DNA of 64,000 nucleotides from Rosa chinensis (lineage: Eukaryota; Streptophyta; Magnoliopsida; Rosales; Rosaceae), in contig NC_037090.1 in NCBI RefSeq assembly GCF_002994745.2, positions 8,367,501 through 8,431,500 on the forward strand. Direction: 5' to 3'. This document shows positions 38,109 through 48,708 of the stretch, piece after piece (positions within the stretch are counted from its first letter, which is position 1; every line of letters starts with the position of its first letter). A model generated the notes under the pieces. It made no database searches and was not told the origin of the DNA. It was given only the letters and a program-made list of their open reading frames with translations. Made by a program: the position numbers and the translations under genes.

Positions 38109-40380
38109 ATGTACCGACAGGTAAATTTTCTGTTTCTGTTGCGCTTTTCCGTAGAATAATAGTTCAGTATTTCTTTGTTAGGAGGAAAAAACTAATTTGG
38201 ATTTCGATTTAAAGATTTACGAATGGAAAACTGAAGGTGGGTGATGAACTGATGACTAGATGACTTTGGAAGGTTGCAAATTTATTCATTTGAAGCTGAT
38301 TAGTTGCATTGTTTTTCATATACAGGGGACTGAGTTCTTTATGGTTGATCCTCCTCTAAATACTAACTACAAACGTCCTACTCGCGTGACTCCTATTATG
38401 GACACGGCAGCGCGTATTGCTCAGATGTCCACCACGCATAGGAGAATTTTTGGTGAGAGATTGAAGTCCCTTTATTCGCATTGGAACAAACACCGATCTG
38501 ATATGTGGGGTTGTTCCGATGTTATCGCAATTGGAAAACTACCAGCGTCGAAGGATCCGCAGTACCGCAAGTCTACGGCATTGAATGTTTGGCTGGTGGG
38601 TTTTGAGTTTCCAGAGACAATGATGGTGTTCACTAAGAAAAGAATTCATTTCTTCTGCAACCAAGGTGACTCTTTCAATCCTGCTCTTCTCAGGATGCCT
38701 GCAATGAAGGCTGTGGGTGTAGACATTGTGAGGCATGTGATACGAGACGTTGATGTCTACTCTGCTCTGATGGATAATTTATTGCGTGACATTTGCGCTC
38801 ATGCAAAGGCCGATGGCCATGAAATTCCTGTTGTGGGGCACATAGGAGGGGAGGTTCCTGAGGGATTTCTTTTTGAATCTTGGTCTGAAAAGCTGAAGAA
38901 TGCAAATTTTCGGATGAGTGATGTGACTAATGGGTTGTCTGACTTGTTGTCTGTCAAAGACAATGAGGAGCTTGCGAATGTGAAGAGAGCTGCTTTCTTG
39001 ACTACTAAGGTCATGAATAATATTGTGGTTCCAAATCTTGAGTTTGTTATTAATCACAGTGAGAAGGTAACACATTCTTTTTTGATGGATGAGATGGTGA
39101 AGGCTATACAGGAACCCTCTAAAGCTTTTGCGAAGCTGATTAATGTAGAAAACGTTGGTATCTGTTACCCTCCTATTCTTCAGAGTGGTGTTGGTGGCAA
39201 TGATGAGTTACTTTCATATGATTCTGCTAGTGTGGTTATATGTGCTTTTGGATCCCGTTATAAGAGTTACTGCTCAAATGTAGCCAGGACATTTTTGGTT
39301 GATCCCAATCCCTTTCAGAGAAAGGCACATGAAATTCTTCTCAAGGCCCATGATGCAGCCATTAGTGAGTTGAGGCCCGGGAACAAAGCTAGTTCTGCAT
39401 ATCAAGCAGCTCGTTCTGTCGTGGAGAAGGAGGCTCCTGAGTTAGTACCTAATCTGACAGAATCTGCTGGGACAGGCATTGGTATTGAGCTTGTTGAGTC
39501 CCGGTTGAAACTTAATGCGAACAATGACCTTGTGCTGAAAGCAGGAATGGTGTTCAATGTGTCACTTGGTTTTGAGGACTTGCAGAGTCAGAGTGGTCTT
39601 ACTAATTCAAAGGATCATAGCTTCTCTTTGTTGCTAGCTGATACTGTTGTTATTAACAATGTCAAGCCAGAGGTCTTGACAGTCGAAAGTGCTAAAGCTA
39701 TTAAGGTTCCTAGTAAAATGAAACAAGATGCTAATGGAACAGAAGATCTGCGGTCCAGCAAAAGGATGAGGTTCAAGCTTGACTGGAATGATGAGCTTGA
39801 CGGGAACGATGAGCCCACTTTCTCCGTTGTGTCCACTCAGCCTTCCACTTTTTCCCTGGGTGTTCCATTGCTTTGGTCACATTCGGGTCTGGTAATTAAA
39901 TGCATTCCCTTCCCTATGACTTTATACCTTTCTACTAACACTATGCTGTGAACTTAAACTTTGGTTGATATTCTATCCTAGGCACCTGCTGATGTACGGA
40001 CTGACCCTCTCAATGCCAGAGAGAGGCTATCATATGCGGAAAGGGGGAAGTCCACAAGGATAAAACCCACAGAGAAAATGGATATGCTAATAGCCAAGTA
40101 CTATATTGATGACACAAAGGGTCGTGTGCAGCTAACAGAGCGTACAGTTCCAGTGTCGCAGACAGAAAGACCTCCATGGCAGACAGAAAGAGCTTCATAT
40201 GGTATACCTTCATGGAAGAGAGAAAGATCATCATGGAAGAGAGAAAGACCGTCTTCATTCGTTACACCTCCATGGGTAGCAAAACCTGCATTAGGCACAC
40301 TTGACTGGAAGACAGAGAGACCTGTTACACCTCCAAGGCAGAAACAAGGTGCATTTGGTTATGCTTATTGTTTCTTTTAA
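38109..40380 (+). CDS. Truncated SPT16-like protein (FACT N-terminal aminopeptidase-like region) with novel tail
   Basis: Three exons, 38109-38120, 38326-39891 and 39982-40380, give 658 residues. SPT16 is the large subunit of the FACT histone chaperone. Residues about 35-480 match its N-terminal lobe and pita-bread (M24-like, catalytically dead) domain: RLKSLYSHW, ALNVWLVGFEFPETMMVF, then AGTGIGIELVESRL and LKAGMVFNVSLGFEDL. Full SPT16 is about 1050-1070 residues. Here the dimerisation, middle (histone-binding) and acidic domains are absent. Instead, after DPLNARERLSYAERG comes an 80-residue tail with repeated W-(K/Q)-x-E-R-(P/A/S). The N-terminus starts MYRQGTEFFMVDPPL, unlike SPT16. The long open frame argues for selection. 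It could be a dominant or specialised paralogue, or an early pseudogene. Confidence 0.82.
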
Positions 40381-43111
40381 GCAGCAGATGTAGAGGTGTT
40401 TAGTAAAATAAAAATCTGCAGCTTTTTTTATTAAGTTGAGGCTCTTCCAACCCCAGAAGCAGAAGCTCTTCAATACTTACTTGTGGAAGCTGCTTAAAGA
40501 ATACTGCAGCAGAACATTAGATGAAAATTTTGAAATACCAGAGACTACCCTCACTCTCTATGAGAAATTACAGCCTCTGCGCCATCTATCTTCTATTCTC
40601 CTCCACGCAGTGAAACACTCTCCCTCTGATCCTCTCTTAAAGAGTAACACCAATTCATCGTCCAAAGGGGGGAATGCTCAAATGGTGAATAATCACCCTC
40701 AGAAAGTTCATTAATCTCATGATTCTCATGTCAGTTTTTGTTTTGAGTTTTCCAATTTTCAGCAATGTCGATCTGCAATTTTTTTCTACTGCTGAAGTTT
40801 AAATCTTCGAATTGTTTGCGAATTTGGAGTTGGTATAGGCTTAATCTGCATTTTTTGGAACCTCTGAAATAGTTTAGATTTGGTTTTGTAAGGAGCAAGA
40901 TTAACATATATTTCATTACCCAAAAGAAACCAAATTTGAAGTTGAAGTTAAATTGGCTCAAACTTTGAAGTTGTAGGATACCTCTGCCAAAACCAAATCC
41001 CCACAATTGTTCAAGAAAGATATACAAGCAGGGTTTACAGAGACTTTTTTAACACAAGAAAGTGAAAAGAACATCTAAAGTTTCATCTTTTTGGTCAAGA
41101 AAGCTGATAAGCATTACAATTGATTAAGCAAATGCTATATATACACATACACTGCTTATCAGCTCCCATTATGAGGTGTTGTTTGGTTTTGGATGGGTTG
41201 CTTTGTAAGTGATTGGCCTGTTGAGTGAATGGTGATTGGAAGATTGATGTTTGGTGAGATGATATAATGTCGTATAGTGTCTGTTTTGCTTCAAATTAGG
41301 AAGACTACTTGAACTCCTAGTCTGTAAATACCGTTGGTTTAGATTGTAAATCAAAAGGCTATTTAGTTGTGTGATGAAAAGGGATCTGGGATCTGGTCAA
41401 TGTGCTAATAGGATTGAAAATCCCATGAGAAGCCTTCTATGGAAAGAGGTGAAACAAAGGAAAAAAGAAGAAGAAGAAGATCATAACCCTTGCAAGGATC
41501 TCTCAAGGCCTTAACTTTCTGCTTCTAGTTGTTGATTCAATGGGGGCAATAGGGAAAAATTATTGGTAGGCAATTGGGAAAGAATGATAGGGAGGAACGT
41601 GCGGGATTACTATCTATAACCTCACTCAATTCCATGTAGTAGGCTGTTTACTTATTTTTCTAGAATGGCAGCTCCCATCATGTTGTCTAGTTAATTTTCT
41701 GAGTTTTTAATTTTATCATCATCATCATCATCTTTTCTGATTGTCATTTGATGATGATGGGTTTTTTTTCTCTTAGAGCTTGGGTTTGTAAGTGTTGGCC
41801 TGGCTGTGTTTTGTCCCCTGGTATTGTTCTATAATTTTGATGATGCTTTGGAAAACAATGGAGGTAAATTATGAGTTGGACAAGGCTGTTGAAGGCTCCA
41901 GTTTTGCATAGCATTGGGAGTTTCACTACTTATTGCAGAAGGTGATGCTCTCACAGTGCTTAAAATTTGGAAGACCAGGAGCTAATCTAAGCGATGGAGT
42001 ACTACTTGATTGAGAGTAGATGGTGCGAGTTGGGTTGTTTGCTTCGAGATTAGGATGACATATAACACCCAGTGATCATCTCTGAAATAGTTAATTATAA
42101 TCATTTTACTCACAATGAGTGACTAGTTGATTTTATGTATATAGTAACTGTAGGAACTATGCAAGAGGAGGGCAATTTATCATGTGTTTGAAATATATCT
42201 TTTTTTTTTTCTTTTCTATTTTTTTGAAAATGTGCTTTAAATATGTCTTTTGTAAGCTGACGGCTGCTGCTTCATGACTTGCTGGAATTTCGTTGGGAAT
42301 ACATTGGTTCTTTCATCGGTAATATTACCAAAAAATAAAAGGGATGGAAGAATTTTGTCATTTTTGCATTCCCTAATTACGTTGACTATATAGTAATTCT
42401 TAGAATTGTCTGATATTAACCCTGCAGTCACTATGGTTTATGAAAAATTGTTAGTTAAATTAAGCTATCATAAAACCTGAAAGCAAAACATTAAACTGGT
42501 TAACACAAAGTTTCTCAGAATTTCTAGAACAAAGTCGTTGTTAGTTGTTAAAAAACAACATAGAGAATCCAAAATCAGAGAGCACAAGTAGAACAGGTTC
42601 ACATCTTTCTTACTTTAATAGTATTGAACTATTGACGCACCAACTATTTTTTATAACACTATCGCCCATTCTTCAAAACTGTCAAGTCTTCAAACTTAAG
42701 TTTCTTGGTCAATGAGGACATTTCTTAGCTTCTCCGGTAGGAATTCATTTTGCAGGATCATAGGTGACCATTCTCTGCAGTGCAAAAAGGTAAGACACTG
42801 TTAGACTTGCAAGCACTTCACCATATGTGACTCCACAATCGGACACTACCGATGTCACACGGCAAGGAGTATAGGTGCATTCAAACTCCACAATTTCTAA
42901 AGATGACAAATGAAAACTACTAACCTTGCAGACTGCCAATAACTTGAAAACAAAAATAGTTTAATAAGCCAAGAACATAGATATACTATTGAAGAAACAT
43001 GTTTGATAAAGTGGCTGCTAGAAGAACAACCAGGAGATACAAACCCTGAATCAGAATGATAATCAAATACAACAGTTCAACAGGTTGACAAATTACCTAT
43101 CAAACAATTCC
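40381..43111. other. Intergenic DNA between SPT16-like gene and CDK pseudogene
   Basis: An open frame at 40436-40714 (+) has no family I recognise and may be 3' UTR. An ATC trinucleotide run lies at about 41716-41734. The rest is AT-rich without clear features, except a duplicated CDK exon at 42745-42774. Confidence 0.45.
42745..42774 (-). pseudogene. Duplicated start of the last CDK exon
   Basis: After a CTGCAG acceptor, RMVTYDPAK then a stop corresponds to KMLTYDPAKRIT of the CDK last exon at 43216. The flanking intron sequence is also alike, so a segment of the gene's end was duplicated and decayed. Confidence 0.7.
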
Positions 43112-44599
43112 TCAGAAAGCCCAGTCTTCAAAAGTTTCTCGTTCTCGGTCAAAATAGGGATGTTTCATTGCTTGTTTAGCCGTGATTCTTTTTGCCGGAT
43201 CATAGGTTAGCATTTTCTGCATGTCAAAAATGTTACGACACTATTAGACTTGTAAGTAGAAATGCACAATGCCACAATGCAACCCCACACTCGGGTCATA
43301 AAAAAAGTTGGCAGACTTCCACTCACAAAATTTTGTAAACAAAGACGAGAAATGAAAACTGAGTTTGCATACTATCGTTGCTAGTACTGAAAATTAGCCC
43401 TGCATACTGTAATTACTCGGGAACACCAGGCAAAAACCAAGGAAAATATACTGGGACTAATGGAAGTTACATAATAGTGAGAACACCTACATATAAAAGG
43501 TCAAGTCCATATGCATCAATGTCAGGAATTATCCCTTCCAAGCCCACAGCTCCTCCTCCAGAATCTTGTGCATTCCAATCGGGATTCCAATTTGGCAGAG
43601 TAGTGCAATCAGGCCACTGCTCCTCGGTTGGTACTCCTAGAGTCCTGCAAGCACCATCATAAGGTATAATAGTGAGTTACTTTGTTACTGCATTTCAAAG
43701 AAAGTCTCAGAGCTAGCAGAGAGTGAACCTGAAAATGGAGCTCAATGCTTGTTCCTTAACACGTCCATAGAATAGAGGTTTGCCCAGCAACATCTCGGCT
43801 GCAATTCAAAAACAGAATCATCAATCAATTTAATGGAAGAAAAGAGAAACATGCATGAGATAGTGAGAGAGAGGGAGAGAGAGAGAGAGAGAGAGGAACA
43901 GACCGAATATACATCCTACAGACCACATGTCGACCGGGCGGCCGTATCTGCCTCCCAAGTAAATTTCAGGAGCCCTATAGTGGTAGCTGACCATGTCAGG
44001 TGTTAAAGCCGTGGCGGGGTAGTAATGGAGCGACTAACTCCAAGATCTCCGATCTTGAGGATCATTCGCTTTTCATCCACGAAAAGATTGTCAGATTTGA
44101 GGTCTCGATGTATCACAAAATGTGAGTGAATGTGAGCCATCCCCTTGCAGAGACTAAACACAAACATCTTGATGGTCCGTCTCGGCATTAATCCCGGTTC
44201 AAACTTGCTAATGTAGTGGCCCAAGTTCATGTCCAGATACTCGAAAACGAGATAGATACTTGTATCCGATGATCTTGGAGTCTCAACGTCGATGAGATCT
44301 ACAACATATCTGGACTGATTCAGGTCTTTGAGAAGAGCCACTTCGCGAAGAATCTCAGGAGTGAAGCCTTGCCCATCACCTGGGTGCTCGAATTCCTTCA
44401 AGGCCACAGTTTGGCCCGTAGCCTTTTGAACCGCCTCATGCACAGCTCCGTAGCGTCCACTCCCTATCTTCCCCTTACTCTCGTACAACTCCCACACGGT
44501 ATTTGCTACTCCTCCCGCCCCTAATTCCATGACGGCGCAACCTAAACCTGGACCTTTCCGGCGAACGAGTCCATCTCTTTCATTTGTTGTTGTATTCAA
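43112..44599 (-). pseudogene. Cyclin-dependent kinase (CDKB-like) with frameshift
   Basis: Four exons, 44599-43904, 43798-43729, 43644-43491 and 43216-43112, with GT-AG borders. It has the GSGRYGAVHEA loop, Lys in VALKEF, a divergent cyclin-binding helix (FTPEILREVALL instead of PSTAIRE or PPTALRE), HRDLKSDN, a GDLG where CDKs have DFG, YRAPE, and the end AKQAMKHPYFDRER. Between VSRSITTPP and [16 protein letters not shown] (about 44005) the frame shifts, and the summed exon length is one base short of a multiple of three. The activation segment is therefore broken. The GDLG and the odd PSTAIRE helix suggest a relaxed or specialised paralogue before the break. The large MULE starts only about 130 bases upstream of the ATG. 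A sequencing error is the alternative explanation. Confidence 0.8.
43866..43895. repeat. GA microsatellite in CDK intron 1
   Basis: A short GA run inside the first intron of the CDK pseudogene. Confidence 0.9.
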
Positions 44600-45384
44600 G
44601 ACCTAATTAATGACCCGGATGTGGGTCGGGAACCCGTTAGTCTCGAAAGACCAAACTGCCCTTAACCCGAGCGCCAAACGACGACAATTCAAAGTGTTTC
44701 CCTCCCTTTGGCTTCAAAGATTTTTTTTTTGGGTTTTTGTCCATTTACCCTAATTTTATAGTCAATGTTCCCACTTACCCCAGCAACTTTTTTTAATTCC
44801 CATCTACTCTAAACACTCTAAGGATCTATTTCTTTTTACCCAACATTTGTATTTTAATATATTTTTGTTCACCTTTTTACCCTTTTGTTAACGACCTAGT
44901 CTTTCAGCCCCAGTTTCAAATCCCGAGGTAACGAATATAGAGAACTTCTGCTTAGAGAGAGAAGCTCTGGTTCTGGTGCGATAGAGAGAGAAGCTCTGGT
45001 TCTGGTGCGATAGAGAGAGAAGCTCGCAATGGAGAGAGAAAGAAGCAATGTCGCTTTGGATTTCAACCATGCTGCAGCTCGGTTTGAAACGATTTCAATT
45101 CCGCTTCTTCGATTTTTTTTTTTTGTATCCTTGTTTGCTATTCATCTCGATTGAGTCTGAGGCTGATTTTTTGAATGTGAGTTTAATCTGTTTCTGTGTG
45201 GTAAGTTTGTTCTGATTCTGTTTTGAAACGGTTCAATGTATTCTGGTATTTGTTAATCGTCTATTGCCAGTCAATATTGGTTTACATAGCTGCTTTTCTT
45301 CTTTTTTTTGGATGAATTGTTGTTCACGGTGTTGATAATGATGTGATTTGGTAGTTTCTGACATGATTTTGGTCTTTGTGAACC

Positions 45385-45580
45385 GTATATTGCCCCCCAG
45401 TAGACCCATACTGGGGGCCAATAGAGGATTGAAAAAGCTGCTTTTCTTCTTTTTTGATACTCTTAGTTGTTACTGAAGTTCAGTAGTACGTGTTTATAGT
45501 AACTTGTTTCTGTTTTGAAAAGACATTTTATCTGAGTCCCATCTATTGGGGGTCAGTATGTGTCTATTGGGGGGTAATAA
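45385..45580. repeat. GC-rich palindromic repeats, leader of the transposase gene
   Basis: Two instances, about 45390-45425 (TATTGCCCCCCAGTAGAC and its inverse) and 45540-45580 (CTATTGGGGGTCAGTATG and CTATTGGGGGGTAATAA). They lie upstream of the transposase ATG. Confidence 0.85.
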
Positions 45581-45636
45581 TGGTTTGATTTTTTATTTTT
45601 TTTATTTATTATTGTTGTTTTTTTATATACAGGACT

Positions 45637-48097
45637 ATGGATGCTTCCTTAGCTGTTAAGTGCACTCATTCTGGACAAAGTTTCATGTTTTGTATTAATC
45701 AATATATGAGCTATGCTCATTTGTTTGAATACATTTGTGAACGGTTCAAGTTTTCTGCAACTGATGATATTGAGCTTCATTATTCACTTCCTGGATGCGC
45801 TATTTTTTTCTTCGCAATGATGATGATTTCAAGATGCTGTTTAGCGGTGCCAAGATTACAAGTTGGATTGTGTTGATATTATGGTGTTGAAGAATAGTGT
45901 AATTTGCAGCAAAAAAGCTTCTGTTTCATTTGAAGATAGCTGCTCTGGTATTGTGGATGAAGATGATTACCTCACTGAGGCATTTAGGACTGAAGTTCAA
46001 AAGTCTTACTTGTCAAATGAGTGGTCTAGTTACATTCAATGTGTAGGGCAGAAATTTTGTGGCGGTTCCCCCGAGTTTCGAGACAAGCTCAGAAAGTATG
46101 CTATTGAAGTTGGGTTCAGCTTTGTATTTATTAGAAATGACTGGGACAGAATTCATGCAGTTTGTTCTAATTGGGGAACCGAAGGATGTCAGTGGAATGT
46201 CCGTGGTTATGTTTTGCCTGCAAATGGTTGCTTTATTATTGGTGAGTTGGACAATGTCCACTCTTGCAAAGGTGTTCTTCGAAAACAAAAACATGAGCTT
46301 TTGGGATCGAAAATTGTCAAGTCATGTATTGAAGAGGACATTAGCTATAACTTGTCATTGAAGCCAAGGGAAATTATCAGCAAGTTCAAGTCAGCTTATG
46401 GGTTTGATATATCATACAAGGTTGCTTGGAAAGCAAAGCAGAAGGCTAGGGAAATGATTTATGGTTCTGAGGCTGATTCGTTTAACATGTTAACATGGTA
46501 TAGGGAAGCTGTATTTGAGACGAACCCGGGATCTTCTTTTGTTTTGGAAGTTGATTCATCGAGTAATCGGTTCCAGAGGCTTTTCCTAGCTTATGCGGGC
46601 TGTGTTCGTGGCTTTGAATTCTGTCTTCCCATCTTGTATGTCGATTGGACTTTTGGGAAGAGTGTCTACAAGGGCAGATACTTTGTGCAACCGGAAAGAA
46701 TAGAAATCATGGTATTTTTCTCATGTCTATGATTTTTATTGGTATTTTTGTTGAAAATGTGTTGCGGCACGCTCCCTCTGGCGGTGCAGCGGCACGCTGC
46801 AATCGTGTATTGTCCCCCAATAGACGTCTATTTTCCCCCAATACACGTTCCTTTTCTTCTGATTTCTCTTCCCTTTTTGTTTCTATTATGTTTATTGTTG
46901 TTTTTTTTTTAATTTTTTTTGTTGAAAATGTGTTGCGCCACGCTCCCTCTGGCGGTGCAGCGCACACTGCAATCGTGTATTGTCCCCCAATAGACGTCTA
47001 TTGCCCCCCAATATACTCACTTTTTTTTCCTGTTTTCTGTAGGTTTCTTTCCTCTTGCAATGTGTGTCTGTGATTCTGAGACTGATGCTAATTGGTCCTT
47101 TTTCTTCCAACACTTGAAGAACTTGCTGGAACCTCAAGGTAGAAAGATCACTTTTATTAGTGATCGCGGTGTTGGACTGTTGAGTGCTTTCGACAAGATA
47201 TTTCCTGGTAATCCTCATCTTTTCTGTTACAAGCACTTGGCGCATAACCTTATGACTAAATACAACGGCAAAGGCTCTTCTGTTTTGAAAGATGATGTTA
47301 AAAAGAAGTTTTTTGAGTTGGCATATTCATGCACTGAAAAGGAATATCGTTTTCATTTGAGAGAGTTGAGAGAAGCTGGTGGTGCTGATATTATAGATCC
47401 GTTTCTTGCTGATCTGCCTGTTCAAAATTGGTGCCGTGCATTTTTCCCTGGATGCCGTTATGGAATTATGGCTAATAGTATAGCTGAATCTTTTAATGCT
47501 TGGTTTGCTGTTGAACGGGAGATGCCAGTGTACACTATGCTTGATCAGACTCGGATTAGGGTGATGCAGATGATGGGTGAGAGGAGAGACGAGGCACAGC
47601 TTTGGACCTCGCAACTTACTCCTGTTATGGAGGGTCGTTTGAAAGAAGGTATGGAGAAAGCTTGCCGTTTCAATGTGCATTACTCCCATACAAATGTTTA
47701 TGAGGTTAGATCAAAGTATTCTTATGTTGTGGACCTTGGAACTCCTTCGTGCACATGTAAAAAATGGGAGATTAACTGCTTCCCTTGCTGCCACGGTCTT
47801 GCTGCAATTCAAGCTGCGTCATTGGATGTTTATGCTTTTATGGATAAGTATTTTTATGTTGATTATTACAAGAAGTGTTATGATTTTCCAATTTATCCAA
47901 TATCTAATGTTGATATGGCTTCTTCTGAAACTGCAAGTAATGACTACATACTTCCTCCAAATGCAAAAAGGCCTCCCGGGAGGCCTAGGCTCAAGATGTT
48001 CAAGTCTAGAGGAGAGTGTGAAAAGAAGCTCATTCGTTGCGGCCGATGTGGCAAAATGGGACAGCATAACAAGAAGACCTGCACTGAACCTATTTGA
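45637..48097 (+). pseudogene. MURA-type transposase of the large MULE (frameshifted)
   Basis: Exon 1 at 45637-46711 and exon 2 at 47043-48097, with a GT-AG intron between (HG-FFPLAMCVC across the joint). Domains in order: MuDR N-terminal domain, zinc-binding-like region (about 46000-46300), DDE transposase with first Asp in YVDWTF, second in FISDRGVGLL, and Glu in ANSIAESFNAW, then a SWIM zinc finger (CTCKKWEINCFPCCH) and a C-terminal GRPRLKMF with a CxxC knuckle. It would cut and move the element by its ends. The frame must shift twice between about 45810 and 45870 and once near 46683, each next to T or G runs, so no intact protein is made. The three catalytic residues themselves are preserved. 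Base-call errors in homopolymers cannot be excluded. Confidence 0.88.
46733..47018. repeat. Direct duplication (period 171) in the transposase intron
   Basis: A ~115-base block starting near TTGAAAATGTGTTGCG and containing CACGCTCCCTCTGGCGGTGC and a GACGTC-centred palindrome occurs at 46733-46846 and again at 46905-47018. The copies differ by few changes. Confidence 0.9.
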
Positions 48098-48139
48098 ATT
48101 TGAATGTAAAGCTGTCAATTGTTTTAGCATTAATTCTGA

Positions 48140-48505
48140 CTGGCTGTATTGGGGGGCAGTAACAGGCTATTGGGGGGCAATAGATGATTTTATCCAGGGT
48201 CAGTTTAACATTCTTTGGTGTCAAAGATTATTGACATTGATTGGTACTTCAGTTTTGTTGCTGACTGATAAATTGATTCATTTTTTCCACTGTGATGTGA
48301 CCCTACATTAAATGTCTATTTGGGTGCAATATAGCTTTTCGGCACACAATGGAACCTGAATGTTTGAGGTTTGTTGTTTCACAGTTGTGAATTTTTAACA
48401 CTTGCATATTCAAATGTAGTTTGAATATTCTACTTGTGTTACTTTCTGACCCTCTAACCAAGCTCTATTGGGGGCCAATAGACCTCTATTGCCCCCCAAT
48501 ACAAC
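48140..48505. repeat. GC-rich palindromic repeats between the two MULE genes
   Basis: Instances at about 48147-48185 (two direct TATTGGGGGGCA units) and 48465-48502 (CTATTGGGGGCCAATAGA then TCTATTGCCCCCCAATA). They separate the 3' ends of the transposase and protease genes. Confidence 0.85.
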
Positions 48506-48708
48506 CTGGTTTCTAAGGAGTCAAGGCATCAGGTTTTTAATAGGGCCTGTAACTTGAATATCAACCTGTGTCCAATGCGCAACCATAGTAAATGAAGATA
48601 AATTCTTTCAAGTTGACAGAAATTAAATTGAAAAGATGTCAAATCATCCGAAATTATTCCAAATCAAAGTAAGTTCAACAGAAAGTAACTACTTAAAATA
48701 TTCATTTT

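Noticed and set aside
40436..40714. Open frame of 92 residues after the SPT16-like gene
   Set aside because: No family resemblance and no clear splice link; probably 3' UTR or chance.
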